Assembly (NCBI GenBank): GCA_009741485.1
Contig: CM019230.1
Span: forward strand, 3,932,619-3,996,618
Direction: 5' to 3'
DNA length: 64,000 nucleotides
Source: Malurus cyaneus samueli
Lineage: Eukaryota; Chordata; Aves; Passeriformes; Maluridae
The notes under the pieces: generated by a model
Seen by the model: the letters and a program-made list of their open reading frames with translations, nothing else
The model's database searches: none
Told to the model about the DNA's origin: nothing
Part shown: positions 9,301 through 23,190 of the stretch, piece after piece
Layout: each line of letters starts with the position of its first letter
How positions within the stretch are numbered: the stretch's first letter is position 1
Translations under genes and position numbers: made by a program

Positions 9301-12300
9301 CTAGCCCATAACAGAAGTCTAGATGCTCTAAAAAGGGATGGGTTTAAACATGACTGTGAATTTGAGTTGCTTCTTTTGCCCATCAGCCTGACACTAACAT
9401 GGGCTAAAGATTGTTAACACTATCCCATAATTCCTTCCCTTATGAAGTGGGAGGGAATGTGGATCAGTGACCTAGAAGTACTTCACCTATGTTTCTAGTT
9501 TTCTCCTTGTTAATTAGATTTAATAATACTTAACTTTTCTTTGGAGATAGCTGGGTGAGATCCTTCAGCCCTCGTTTGGAAAAGCAAACTTCAAAGCAAT
9601 GAACAATCTCAATTCCATATGTTTGCTTTAGGATTAGTTTAGTGTTACTGAGGCAGGCCTAGAACCTTCCACTTAACCTCAGCAAATCTCAAATAAATGA
9701 CTGAGTACAACTAGGTGGGAGTGCTTTTATTTCAAAGAAGTACTTGAAAATCGACTTTCACAGGGTGAAAGTTGACGTAATTGTCATCAAATGAATTTTT
9801 CGCTCTGCAAACAAAAACAGAGCCAGGATTTCACCTAATGACTTTAACTCAGAGAGATATGCAAATTTAGATCTCTGTATAGAGAGTGTTATGAATGAAG
9901 CACACAATAGCAGCCTGATTATACTTCTTCACACTCCCAGATTTAATCTATGATTTATCTTGGCAGTAGGAGAAAGCAAGCCTTTGATGCTTTGAGATTT
10001 AAATTATTTCCTTGGAGTCATCTAAGAGAGCTTTTTTACTGGAAGGAAAGTATACCAGAAAAACTGTTGATCTATTCCAGCCTATCAAAAGATCTGTAGC
10101 ACTAATTACCTTACAGATATTCATAAAATTGTGTTTTATTTTGCTCCCAGTCCTCAGGCTTCAAGTATGATTGCGGTGAGGAGCTCTGAAAATTACTTTG
10201 GTCCATTCATAACTAATTCGGTTGCCATTACAGATCACAGTAGTCATGTAAGAGCCATCAGGTAATTTTTCATGTTATTTTGCAGATATCTTGTGTACAA
10301 GACATTCTGTTAAATGCACACAGGCAGGAAAAGATTGGCTCGATTCATGTGCCACTCGTGGCAGAATTACAGGGGAAAGGGATAGTCGTGCAGAGCTGGA
10401 AAAATAGTTGAATTCCAAATGCTTTTAAAGAGAAAGATTAACAAATATCTGGGAAAACCTTTCATCCGTGGAAATGATGAGGATAATCATTGCCTTGTTT
10501 TACATCCAGTGCCTTTCCTGAGCTGAGGAGCTGCCCACTAGATGCCACTGTTTCTGCACACAACCGGGATCACAGCCCACAAGGAATGAAAGCACCGCAT
10601 CCCTCCTTCTCCCCTTTGGTTTTCCTGTTCTTTTCTTAAAATGTTCAGCTCAGATGATCGAAATAAAAAGTCACTTCTAGCCCATAAAAAGAAGACCTTC
10701 AGCAAATGGCTGATTTTTTTTCCCCACTGGGTCACAGCTCTGAATGTGGGTGTAGGTGTGCTTGTGCTTCATTCTGGCACAGAACAAAATGGTTCAAAGT
10801 TCCTACAAGCACATTGTAACAGCTTCTCACTTTTTACTGTCTGCCATCCACACACAGATGCTAACAGAGGATTTTGAGTGTTTGCAGAAGATGTTCCCTC
10901 TCAGAATAGGTCACATTTCATCCGTGTTCAGTGTAAGCTGCAGACTGATCCATCGGTAAAAGCATCACTCTTCAAGGCATGACATTATCTTCCTACATTT
11001 ATTATCTTCCTACATTTACTATCTTTATCAGCACAGGGGACTATGTGCTAGGTGCTGAACAAACTGTACTGAAAAGGTGCCCAGGGCCTGAAATGTTGAG
11101 CAAATCAATAATATCTGCTCTAATTTAAATACACAACAGCTCATTGAGAAAGGACAAAGGCTGGAATCTTTGAAAGCATCAACTTCTTCAGCAAGGCCAA
11201 ATGATTTTATCACAGACAGATAAATAGGATATGAAATAACCACTAAATGCCACGAAACAATTTGGCAGTTCAATTAATTGGCTATTTCTACCAGGCTTAC
11301 CTTGCAGGAGAACACTCACCAAAAGTTCTTATTTACTAAGACTGGAATTTCCAGAAAGCTCCCTGAAAGCAAGTCAGTCACTTGCTTTATTTGAAATTCG
11401 CTTTCACAGTGGTGAAGGTAATGGAAAATGCAGAACCAGACAGAGCAGTTTGTAGTTTAGATGATTCAGAATTTGTCTCTTCTCAGGGAGGCTGAGCAGG
11501 TGAGCACATTCTTCCACTCAAGTACAGCTTCTCCAGAGCATTGCTGAAATATGAACATGAAAAACAGTTACAAAGAAAATGCCTACAACCATGTGAAATT
11601 ATGAAATAATATGTATGGAAATGTTTCTCTGCAGTACTCCAGCACCTTTTTTTTTCCCTTTTGCAATAGTTCCAGACTTGTTTCAAATGTCAGAATCTTG
11701 TTTTGAATGAAGACTTATGTTACTCTCAGTGAATGAATGCATAAATAACTTCTGAAGCAGTGGAGTGAAATTGGATTGATTGAATGTGATCACTGCAGTA
11801 GGAGTCTAGTTTAGATTCTCAGTGAGAACTTATTTTTTAATGACTAAAGAGATCAGAGTGGACTTTCGAAGGTTATTTGAGCCTTTTATGGTCTACAAAG
11901 AGTAGAAAACCTTGTGAGAACTATGTCTATGCTGGGTGATCTGTCTCCTATCTGGCATTTTAATCCTTTTTCAGGTCTGGGGGTAAAGATGTGCATTAAA
12001 ATGAAAACAGTAAAAAGCAGAAAAGGTTCAATGAAGTCTGAGTTAAAAAAACTCTCCTTTTTCTATCAAAGCAGCATGGCCAGCCCAGGGTAGGCTCAAC
12101 ATGAACCCAAAAGTTTGGAGCACTAGGATTATTCCGATTCTCAAGCTCACCTTGGTACTTTCATTTTTTTTCCAGTAAGAAATGATCAGTGGAAGTGCAT
12201 TTTCCCCCAAATTTGGTGAGATTTGGATCTAAGGATCCATCTGGGCCTCTCTCCATATAACACAAGCATCATGCACATTTATTAACCTGAGTGAGCCAAC

Positions 12301-15300
12301 CTGAATTACAGGACATCTTAGAGCAAAACGAGGCAGAACATTGATTAATTTTGTATTTTTCACAATGAACAGCAACTACTGAATGATTTCAAAAAACTGA
12401 ATTCGACAAAATGCTGCAGATATTCAGAATGTACCCGGTTATATTTGCTCTTGCACCCTTTGGTGTTACCCTGAACATGTGCCTGTAGGGTCTGTAAAAC
12501 TGAGAACAGAATCCAATCCCAAAAATGCCTGGATTATCAGATCCACAGAACTTCTGTCCAGACATCAACAGAGCTCAATATTCCATCAGTGCAGGATGTA
12601 CTTTTATCTACTTCCTGTGCAGGATTCATTCCAGGATGAGTAATAAACCTCTACCCTTCTGTTATCAAAATATGGTTTATAAGCACATAAGTAATTAGCA
12701 GAGAGCACTCCTCCCCGCCTCCCAGCAAATACTTTGATCAAGATTCTGAGGGGAAAAAAAAAGCCCCAAAAACCCAGTGAAAGAGCAACACTGAGTGGCA
12801 GCCCCAGGAAAAGCCACAAAAAGGGTTTTGTGCTCGATTTATTGGTGCCATGGTCTGCACAGGGGCAGCGCTGGGCTCTCGTTATCTGTAGGGAATGGAA
12901 CACTCCAGAAAACAGGGCCAGGCTCTTTCTGCACTCAGGGAATCATTCTGCTACAATAAATTTATAGGTCCAATGGAGGACTCTTTAATTTACTGGGGAA
13001 TGACAAAGCATTTGAGGCCAAGCTATGTAAAATTTGCTCATTTATTTCATAGTTGCCTGCCACTGAATATCTACTCTGAGGCTGCAGATGTTGCTACCAA
13101 CCCATCAGAGAATTCTATTCAGAGCAGGGCATGATGGATTCCTCACCTTGCTAAAAATGAAATTACAGTGACTTAAAAAAAGTATAAAATATATTTTTTT
13201 CAAACATTATGTAGGCAAATTCTTCCTGGAAGCAACTGACAGGGATGGGTCAAGGCTGAGCTGTTACTGGTCACCTCCTGGAGTCCCATGAAGGAACCAG
13301 AATTTCATTTTTCACTTAGAAAACAGGGGTTCCAGCCCCACTGGGTACAAAGAAAAGCTTGAAATGCGAATTGTGTTCAGCAGATCCTCTGTCTTTAGGG
13401 ATGGAGCAGTTCCAAGGCATGTCTCATATCTTTTTCTTCCCAATTCTGACATTTACTGGCCATTCTGAGGTGGGCCAGGTTAAAGTCTAAGCAGAGGCCT
13501 CATGGTAGGGCAACAGCTCTGTTTTTACTCAGCCCTGCTGACTATGAATATGCATTTATTCATTTCCCAGTTGTGAAAACCATGATTTTAAGCTCATTTA
13601 TAAGCAAAAGCAAAACAAATAAATGAAGTGGATTTGTGTCTATATTTATTTTTACACGTGTATATATATATGAATATTTTAATGTGCTCTAAATTATAGA
13701 AATTTAGTTTATTTTTCAAGAGTGGATGTGTCTGAATTGCATTTCAGCAATCTAGATGCAGAAATTAAGGTTTTCAGGAATTCTTTCTGCCTGGAGTAAT
13801 TTATTTTTAAGTCCTCAATATCTGATTGCATTTCAGTGATACCCAAAGTTTTGCTAAGATCAAATCTGTAGCACCAGAGGAGGGTTGGGGGGTCAGTTGT
13901 TAGTATTTGGTGTTTTATATAAGAGCCACAGCAGGGAAAAAAAAAATCCCCTTCTTCTCCATTTACCATTTGATGCTTTAGAGCTGCTCAGGGCAAGAGA
14001 GAAAAATGTCTTTATTTCTCATCACACAGCTGTTGTACTGCTCGAGGACAACAGTTTAAATATTAATATGGCTTTGGGACTAAAAGCATTTCTTAAGAGA
14101 CATTTTGCTGCAATGAGTTTCAGCCAAGTGAACAATCACAAAAATAGAGTCAAAGACCAAAATCCCTCCAGCTGATAAGAAATAAATATATTTATTGGTG
14201 CATGACTATAGAGTTCATTATGTGTGATTGCACCAGTTGCAGCTTTCCAGCCTGGCCTGGGTAAAGAATTGCTCAAGGATGAGAGAGATCATGAACTCTG
14301 GAGTCAGACAACTCTTCATTTTCTCACCCTGAGCTTTCAGTGTGAATTGGACTGACTCAGGTCTGCTCTACAGCAGCTGGAGTGAACTGAGGATTATTCT
14401 GTGCAGTTTGGGCTGTTTTTATCAGCTGCACAGGCTCCTCACCAGCTGTGCCTCAACTTCCCAGGAGGGTTAAAGTTTTCTTACCTGCTGCTCCTGCAGT
14501 TTCTGAGGTGAATATTGTGCTTGTCTTGTTTAGCCCTGCCCTGAATTCATGGTTCCAGCAGCACCTAGGGCTGACTCACCCCAAAGGAACTCACAGGCTT
14601 CATCCCATCCAGGGAACAAAGAGGGATTTCCCTCAAAGCAGCTAGGCTGAGGGTGGATTTCACAGTGCCCTGAACAGAGGGCATTGCTATAACTCTGGCT
14701 GGATCCATCCCAAGGATGATGGATGATGAACTGGCTGAGCTAAGGGCTACAGCATTATTTGCACCCTGAGACTGCTGATGCATCCTCAATTCTGCTCAGG
14801 AAAGGAATCAACCTTCACAGCCTGAAATTCCTGGTTTTCAGGGGCTGGGAGGATGCACTTCCATTGATTCACTTGCCCATCTATTTCCTGTTTACCAGGG
14901 ATGACAGATATTCAAGCCATGTAGTTAATTTAATCCCAAACTTTTAATTTTGCTCCATGTGCATCAACATCTCTGCTGGTGAATCCACAAGCCCCACTCC
15001 CTCACAGCAAGGTCTGGAGGACATGGACGTGCCCAGAAGGATCTGCCTGAGCAGAGGGAGAAATGGATTCCAGCACAGAGAGAGAAGCTCAGAGACAACA
15101 GAAACACCAAAATGTGCTTTTTTAGCACATGGCTCCTTAAATTAAACAAGATAAGAAAATAGATTAAATGACAGCAAGGTCACTTTTTCCTTAACTGTTG
15201 CTCCAATTTATTCCCACATAGTGTCTCATTTATTTTCAGCTGATATCTGTATCCAGCATGAGATGGACACAGGGCATTTTCAGTGGAGAAGGGCTACAAA

Positions 15301-16758
15301 AGATGCCTTTTGGTGGCTCCCTCTTATTTTTGGAGTTCAGTTACAGAATTGCCTCATGTTCCCTCTCAAAACTCAACTCCAGCCATGGCACAGAGTCCAA
15401 ACACCTCCCCAAATAATTCTGCTTTGTATTTGTAGATAAACTCAGTAAAATCAGGCTGCAATGGCTGTGTTCACCCCGTGGTGCAGACCTGGTGGGATGT
15501 TGCAAGCATTGGTTACAGAAAATCAGGGAGATCAGCATTTATGATAACGTTATCATTCAGACATTGTTCTCTTCATTGGCCTCATGAGCAGAGTTTACTG
15601 CCCACAAACCTCACCTCGATCACATGGACAATGCAGCCATGGCCCAAATTGATTAGTATTGTCTGAGGTACTTAGGAACAATAAATACATCACCTTGACT
15701 GTCCTAAAATTTTTAGGGTGGAATAATGGACTGCATGCTCTGAGGAAAGCTGTGATGCAGTAACTTAAGCGTTTGCATTTAACCAAAAAGTTCTGTAAGT
15801 GTCTTATTATTTACTAATAATTATTTTTAATGTTATTAATTACTGTGTGTTATTATTTACATGCTTCCAACAGAAGTTTGCTCTAAAATTGAAGATTTAA
15901 TGCTTCCAAAAATGCAAATTTACCGTAAGAAACTACGCATTGCTCAGTTAATGGAGACCCAGCCTCCCCAAACTCAGGAATAAGACAGTCTGCATAGATG
16001 TGGGCATGGAAAATTTCTCCAAATTTTACATGAGGAAAATAGAATCCACTATTTTAGAGGGAGTATCATAAAGTTTGATGTGCCTATTTTAAAGGCATTT
16101 GGAACAGCTATTCCCTCTCTCTCTGACCAGACAGAAATGTCTGAGCTTCCAGCTTTAATGCCAACTCCAGGGGGAAAAGAAAAAAAAAAAGAGGAATTGA
16201 ACTTTCTGGCATTTTGGAGCATATAGGGCAAAATTGGTAGAACTCCAAGAGTGAAGAAAGCAGAGGGGGTTGTGATGGGAGGGAGCTGGGGAACAGCAGA
16301 GCTTTGGCTGTGTTTTGATTGAATCAGGTGAGGCCAGCAGGGACAAACCTGGGCTGGTTCCTGACAGCAGAGAGCCCTGCTCTGTGCTCTGGGTGGAAAC
16401 TTTGCTCTTTGATCCTTCAGTTAATCCAATCCAGGGGCAAATGGGAGCAGGACTGGGTGTTTGAGGTGCAGGTGTGCACTTTGGGGGGATGGAGGGGTGA
16501 AGGATGGGCACAAGGGACAATCGGTGCTGCCCTTCCTCCCTGCAGTGCCTGGAGCAGCTCCCATTCCTGTCACACCTTCCACAGCCCCCGTCTGACACTC
16601 TGAGGGCTTTTTTTTTTGATTTTTCCCCAAACCCAAGAGCTTATAGCAGCAGACATTTCAGTTTTGAGAGCTGATCTTTGGGCTGCTGGATTCCCTTGTG
16701 ATGTTGCACTCTCCAGTCCCTCTTGCTCTGGGGCTGCCCAGCACTGCTGCCCATCCCT
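6377..16758 (+). other. Probable C17orf67 intron or 3' flank; no gene seen
   Basis: About 10 kb of AT-rich, mostly unique sequence. Open frames are short (under 150 codons) and show no recognisable domain or codon pattern. AT-rich low-complexity patches occur near 13170-13200, 13630-13690 and 15800-15860. The 18-base doublet near 10984-11019 is listed separately. Whether this is intronic depends on where the last C17orf67 exon lies. Confidence 0.45.
10984..11019 (+). repeat. Short tandem duplication, 18-base unit x2
   Basis: Two adjacent copies of a unit reading ATTATCTTCCTACATTT, with one-base differences at the edges. It is probably a replication-slippage product. Confidence 0.7.
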
Positions 16759-16862
16759 CAGTCTGTCAGTCTGTCAGTCTGTCAGTCTGTCTGGTCAGTC
16801 TGTCAGTCTGTCTGGTCAGGTTGTCAGTCTGGCTGTCAGGTTGTCATTCTGTCTGTCAGTCC
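16759..16862 (+). repeat. Tandem array of CAGTCTGT-type octamers
   Basis: About 100 bases built from CAGTCTGT units, with interspersed CTGGTCAG and GGTTGTCAG variants. It is a local microsatellite/minisatellite. The Cys/Ser-rich open frames through it (LSVCQSVSLSG pattern) follow from the repeat and are not a gene. Confidence 0.9.
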
Positions 16863-19800
16863 CCCAGCATTGCTGCATTTTGGTCCATATAATGAAAAAT
16901 GAAAGACCAACACCAGTTCTGTCTAAGTAGAAATGTCTTTTTCCTGTCCCTAAAATGAGTCTCAGAATTACACACTTTTTTTTTGCCTTGTGGAGAAGTT
17001 TAAATTGTGCTGCAGTTCTTCAGTTTGGTGCTGCTCTACTGCACAAACTGCTCAAAAGAGAAGTGGCTATTTTAAACTAATTGAGTTTTTAGTTGTGTCT
17101 CATGTGCTGTGTCCACTTAGCTGCAGTGTCTGTGTGTTCTTTGATATATGGTAATGATACAAAAATACAGCATTGTGGGATAGGAAGTGGCTCAGGGGAG
17201 AAGCATATAAACCAGATGTGTAACACATCCAGTGTGCCTTCATGTACCTCCTGTGACCTGTCTGGAGATGGCACAAATGCAATCTGTTTTCAAGAGAAAG
17301 GAATAGAAATTAGCTCCAAGAGTGGGGAGGGAAAAGAGCAGAGCAAAAGCAATTAAAAAAAAAAAAAGAATCAGTTCAAGCTACCAAAAAAATTAAAAAA
17401 ATAAGGCAAAAAAGCACATTTCTTCTAGAAGTCTGTAAAATGAAAAAGAAGCAAAGAGCCTTTCCCTTTGAAACCTTTCCCTTGTGTTTTGACTAAAGCC
17501 ACGAAGACAATTCTCTGCAGAAAATGCCAGTTTGTTTCATAGAACCTCTTGTTACATGATGCGTGTATAATTTATCTCAGAGCACAGTTACATAAAGCTT
17601 TGAGCCTTACTGTCATCTTCAGTTTTATCCTCACAATGCAAGTTTTTCAGACCAGATTTTAGCAGAATGGCAGAAATCCTCATGGTAAATCCTACCAAGT
17701 TAACTTCGGAGGTTCCACCTAAAAATAAAACCTCGTTTCAGCATAATTTTATTACTCCAGCAAGGTATTTTGAATTGGATGGCCAGACCCAAATTTGTTA
17801 TAAGATGGACAGATCACTGACTTTGTGGAAATCACCACATATCACTGTCCACTGTGACAAGGGAAAAACTGTGACAATTCACACCCAGATTCTGCTGTCC
17901 TTTGGAATGGGCTGATTTGGAGAATACAGGTCACAGACTTTCCCCAATAAAATTGAAACAGTGCTACAGGATGTGGAGTTGAGGCCGTTTTGCACCGAAC
18001 TGATGGATTCAGAAGGTGCAACCAGCACTAATTACCACCAGCTTTATGATAAAACTGAAATGGGGATGGACAAATGCAAAACCTGGAAGATTTCTGTCTT
18101 TCCAGGATGATCCTACAGTTCTTCTTGTTCTGTTCCTGGTTTTGATGCTTCCCTTTGCCAGCACATTCTGGTGTCAAGTCTTGTGCAAAGCCACAGATGC
18201 TCCAAAAGTTCCCATTGCTGTGGGTTTGGACCTGCCCAGCCCCAGCAGTGGATTCGGGAATTTCTCTCTCGTGGCAGAGCTTGGCAGGGGCAGTTTTCCC
18301 TTTCTTCTCTTACCTTGGCTGGGGTGGCAGGTCCCAGCAGTGGCCTCCCCGTTCCCACAGCCGGGTGGGGAAGGGGTGGGCTGGGAAGGGGAGCTGAGGA
18401 ATTTGGGTTTGGCACCAGAAGGCAGCCAGGCGGGGAGCGCAGCCGGAGCCAAGCACAATGTGAACACGGATTGCTGCTTTTGGAAAGGAGGAAACCCAGG
18501 AGCCACAACTGAAGAACTGCTTTGCTCTTGGGACAGCTCAACTCTGTGCTGCCCCTGAGCTCCACAGAACTAGGACAATGTTTCACTGAACTGGGAAATG
18601 GTCTTCGGGATGTTTAAAATGCTTATTGTTTGGGTAATTTGGAAAAATACCTTGTTTTTCTTTGGTCGGCTGGTCTCTGGAAAAGTTTAGGATGGCATGC
18701 ACATTGTGGTAAAAAGGAACATAAAAAAGAGAACAACAAGAAATTCGAATTAATTTGACATGCTGGGAGCAGTGCTGCTGGAGGATAGTAGACGTTCCAA
18801 ATGGAAAAAGAAGGCAAGGCAGATAACTGTGTTTACTGCTAAAGAGATGGGCAGAGGCTTCCTAGGACAAAAAACACTTGCCAACCTCAGTGTCCAGTGG
18901 CTGCTGAGAAATGGGAAGGTGCTTATGAGAAAGGAGAAGGGGAGTTGCCAAGGAATGTGAGAAGTTCCCAGCCTCGCCTGGACAGTTTCATTTTTGTGGG
19001 TTGGATGCTGCTGGTGTGATCAGGCCATCACTCCATGGTCCTTTGGGCTGCTGCTGGAGGTGGTTCTTCCATTCCCTCTTCCCCTAAACACCCATTCCTG
19101 CACATTCACACCCCATGTGGCTGTGCTGTCCTAAAAAACTGATTAAAAAAACCAACATATAATTAATTGAGTCGATAATCAGCCAGAGAGACACCGGTGC
19201 CAGACAAGAGTGGGTGAAAGAAATGGGTGCAGAGGAAGAGGGGGAGAGGAGTGGAACAGCCCCTTTCAGCAGCAGCCAGATTTACGCCAGATTAAAGTGA
19301 CCGTGCAACCACAGCCTCTTTGAGCAGCCCCCTTAATTTCATTTTGGGCACGTGAAGAATCAGCCATTGCTGCTGCTGCGTTGGGAGCAGCACAAACAGG
19401 CTTTTATCATCCCACCCTCTCGCCTTTGCTGGGCTTGTGATGTGCTCTGCCAGAATTTCTGGGAGGATCTGTGGCAATTATAGGGGAACCCACCTAGGGA
19501 CAATATCATTGCAGTGTGAGAAGGCTGGTGTGTGTGCAGATACTTTAGCAGCTCTGTCTGCTGTGAAAGCAAATGAACTCGAGAGCAGACAAGAGCTGAT
19601 ATGTGAAGTCAGAGTATAAATCTGACTGCATAAATTAAAAGGACGGGAATGCAATGGATTTTGAATAGGTTCTTTCACATGACAGTGTTCTGCTGGAATC
19701 AGAGAGCAGACACTGCAGGCAAAAAAAAGCTTTACAGTGCTCTGAAATAAATATTAGTGTTTCTCTTAGCACAGAGGAGTTAAATGAAGTGGCAAATCAA

Positions 19801-19874
19801 AACATGCGTGTGTATGCATATACATTAGCTACAGATAGAAAATGGGGACTGTAGGGCAAAGGGGTTGATTTGGA
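16863..19874. other. Intergenic or intronic sequence, no gene seen
   Basis: Contains an A-rich tract around 17353-17403 and a moderately GC-rich stretch at 18220-18450 in which several frames happen to stay open on both strands. No domain or splice-consistent exon was recognised. Confidence 0.4.
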
Positions 19875-20102
19875 ATATTGATTGATACAGAATATGGACA
19901 AAATATTGATTGATACAGAATATGGACAAAATATTGGCTAAGAAGGAATATGGACAAAGTATTGACTGATACAGAATATGGACAAAATATTGGCTGATAC
20001 AGAACATGGACAAAATACTGACTGAGAATATGGACAAAACATTGGGTTATACAGAATATGGACAAAATATTGACTGAGAAAGAATATGGACAAAGTATTG
20101 AC
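19875..20102 (+). repeat. 28-base AT-rich minisatellite, about 8 copies
   Basis: Eight imperfect copies of a unit reading roughly ATTGACTGATACAGAATATGG followed by ACAAAAT. Each contains ATGGACAAA, spaced 24-29 bases apart. Copies differ by substitutions and small deletions (for example a shortened unit near 20022-20040). The minus-strand frames (SIFCPYSVSxNIL repeats) are by-products. Confidence 0.92.
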
Positions 20103-22120
20103 CATGAGTTGCAAGTTTTCTACTTTCCCTAAGGTATCTTCTCTCTGGGTTACAAATGGCAGATGTAGGAAGGTCTGAGCTTCCAACTTGGAATTTAAAC
20201 TTCCCTCAGCAATTCCCTGCACCCAGCTATGGAAAGAGCCATGAAATTTTGGGTCAGTGCTACCCTGAGTCAGCTGAGAGCCTGCAGGGCAAGGCCCAAG
20301 GGGAGAGCTGAGCTCTTCAGCCACTCAGTTACAGGGCAGACAATGGCACAGCAGAAATCACTGAAGCAGAATAAATCAGGATATGTTGAGATCCAAGATC
20401 TACAGGGTGTCCAAGAGCAGCATAATGTTATTTTAGGTCACTGCAATAATTCCAGTGCTGGTGATAGTAATTCCATGCCTGTTCCACAAGTGATTTATGG
20501 CTATTTATGAAATTCCTCTCCATACACCACCAGGAAAGTAACCATGTTCCACAGTGTTTATAGTGAACATTATTTTTTTGCCATTTTCTTAAATATTTTA
20601 TTAGAATTTGTATGGTTTATCTGCAGTTTCAGTGAAATGATTTAGCTTTTCTAATAATCTGTCAAAATTCCTGGGTTTAATTTTGTGGGTTTTAATTTGA
20701 TATTGAGAAACTGAATGCTTTAGGCTTCAGCATAATTTCAGTGATAACTTCTTCAATTTTATTTTTTTACATTTTTGATTTCAATACATTCATGAACGTT
20801 CTGAGCTTGTTATTTTTTCAAAAATAGCATGGACCAAAAGCACTGAAAAACCCCAGAAAAATTTGGTTGGTTTTCTCATTAAAACTGAATTAAGCAAGCA
20901 TGTTTTCACTGAAGTGGTGCCTCTAATTCCCTATAAGCTCAGTGTTTATTATGACATTGGGAAAAGGACATTTCTGGTACTAATAGGGTTTGATTACAGT
21001 GTTTTTTTGCCCAAGCAATTACATGTGAAGCATTACAATGTCCTCTGGAAAGCTGTCCTGCTGGCCAGCTATTCTCTTCTCTCCTCAGAGCCTGCTGATG
21101 TTGATTCCCATCCTTTGACTCAGACCCACTATCCATATCTCCTCATCTTCTGTGATACTGGAAATTATTCACCCTCTAAGTCTCTGATGAAATTTCAGCT
21201 GCCCTTGGCTGCTCCAATGGTTGCCTTGTCAGGATGCTTATTTACCCTTCACCAAAACACCACTAGTGGTTTGAAACTGAAAACAGTCCAGTGAGGAGTT
21301 TCATGCAAAACATTCAGACATTATAAATGAAAAGAATGATTGAAAAGAAAAATACAAAACTCTGCTGCAGCTCATGTGTCTCAGAAAAGCTCAGTCATTT
21401 CATTCAAAACAAAACATGCAGTTCTCCTAAATACCCTCCCTGATCAGACCACCAAAGCTCTTAGCATCTCTCTTTTGCTCACCAAATATTTTCATGATTT
21501 TCCACAAGAAACAGCCAGGCCAAACGCTAATAACCACCTCTGAGAGGATGGGAGTACATCATGTCTCCAGACACCATGAAAATAAAATAAATCACTAGAG
21601 GAGCAAAATTTTATACGGCTTGTTTTTAAAATTATGCTTTGCTATAAGGAAATGATGAGTAGAAACATGAACCAAAGTAAGGAGAAAAAAGCTATTGTTG
21701 CTAGGCCTTGAAGCGCTGTTATTATCAGAAAAAAATCATCAGTCTTCAGAAGCAGCCAAGAGGTTTAAGAGCACTAGCCAGGGTCTTTAGAAACCCTTTC
21801 CTTTAAGATCAGAATGTCAACATTAGGGGCTGTGTCTGTCTCAAAAAATAACATTGACAGATTGAACAGCAAGGGCAGTCCATCACTGCACTATCTTATC
21901 TAGGGATGAACAAGATTCCTGCTCCTTCCAGTCCTTGAATCAAGGCTTGGTGCATGTCTGGGTGTCCCCCTGAGATGGAAACCAGAGACAGGAGCCCCTT
22001 TTTGGAAACCACTGAGCTCACAGAGCAGCAGGAGTGCAGCAGGAGGAAGGCAGAGCAGTGCTGGTGGGGGAAATGAGTGCAGCTGGACTGCTCTCTGTCC
22101 CCAGCAGAAATTTAAAATCA
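20103..22120. other. Non-coding sequence, nothing recognised
   Basis: About 2 kb of unique AT-rich DNA. The longest frame, 20863-21294 on the plus strand (143 codons), has no recognisable motif and no supporting context. Confidence 0.4.
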
Positions 22121-22169
22121 CCCTGTGCATCTTCACTCCTCCCTGTGTATCTTCACTCCTCCCTGTGTA
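22121..22169 (+). repeat. 20-base tandem repeat, about 2.5 copies
   Basis: Two complete copies of CCCTGTG(C/T)ATCTTCACTCCT and a partial third copy. Confidence 0.85.
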
Positions 22170-22817
22170 GGTGCTCAGCTGTGTATATCTACACCCTATT
22201 GTAGACATAACGTGGTTAACTTTGTATACAAACTATTAAAGCTCAGATGGAATTTATGGAGAGATCCCTGGATGATGCTCATGGCCTGCCAGACAGCTTC
22301 TCTGAAGTGCATGCAGGTAAAAGAAAATCACCTTCAGAGATAAGCCCTTTCACAGATCCCTCAGCATTATGGGTGAAAAATTTCTTCCTCTGGGACTGGC
22401 TGGTCTGGTCCTCTCTCAGCCCCTGTTCTTTTTTTGTAAGGTTCAGGCGATGTGGGGAGTCAAATATTGGCACCTGCTGGTTTGCAGTGCTGTCAGCATT
22501 CACCCAGAGCAGCTCAGAAACCAGGGAGCTGCACTAACAGCAGTTTGATGCCTTTTTGCACTGCCACCCGAGCCAGAGCATCAGCCTGGGAAGGTTCTTT
22601 CCACCCGTATCCCATCCCAAACATCAGAACAAACTCCTGCATCAGTATCAGTTTGAATGATTAAACTCTGGGTATTCCCCCCAGCATTCTGAATCTCCCA
22701 ATGCTTGTCCTTGGCTCCCCTCACAGACCTGCCTGGCAAACATTTCTGCCTCTGCTGCGAGGGGCTGAGCCCAAAACCGTGCAAAAACCGTGCCTGGCTG
22801 GCACAGCAGCCCTGACT

Positions 22818-22899
22818 GAGTGGCAACATTTCAATCCCACTTTGAGTGGCAACATTTCAATCCCACTTTGTGAGTGGCAACATTTCAATCCCACTTTGT
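22818..22899 (+). repeat. Three tandem copies of a 26-28-base unit
   Basis: Units begin at 22818, 22844 and 22872 with GAGTGGCAACATTTCAATCC, followed by CACTTT(GT). The copies are nearly identical, so the array is young. Confidence 0.92.
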
Positions 22900-22921
22900 G
22901 CCTGGCCACCAGAAAGCCAGG

Positions 22922-22956
22922 CACGCACACACACACACACACACACAAACACACAC
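22922..22956 (+). repeat. (CA)n dinucleotide microsatellite
   Basis: Interrupted CA run of about 35 bases just downstream of the three-copy repeat. It is likely polymorphic in length. Confidence 0.92.
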
Positions 22957-23010
22957 TGAAAGGCTGCCCGTGCATTACCACAGTGTCTTCTATAAGAAAA
23001 CATGGATTTC

Positions 23011-23190
23011 TGCCACCAGACAGACACAGAAACTAGTAAGCTATTCCCTGCATTCTTCTATCCCCCAGGGCACCCTGTGTAAGGGAAGCCATTGATGCTT
23101 GCCATCAGATAGACACACAGACTAGTAATAAAATACCCATGATTCACTGCATTTTTATTCCTTAGGGTGCCTCTGAAGAGGGAGCTACTG
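23011..23190 (+). repeat. Diverged tandem duplication with ~89-base period
   Basis: The segment starting TGCCACCAGACAGACACAG near 23011 is repeated from about 23100 as TGCCATCAGATAGACACAC. The common order continues through ACTAGTAA, CTGCATT, a T-rich stretch and AGGG(C/T)(A/G)CC. Divergence is substantial, so this is an old duplication. Confidence 0.75.

Noticed and set aside
18016..18586. Overlapping frames of 110-180 codons on both strands
   Set aside because: Open in many frames at once in a GC-richer patch, with no recognisable product.
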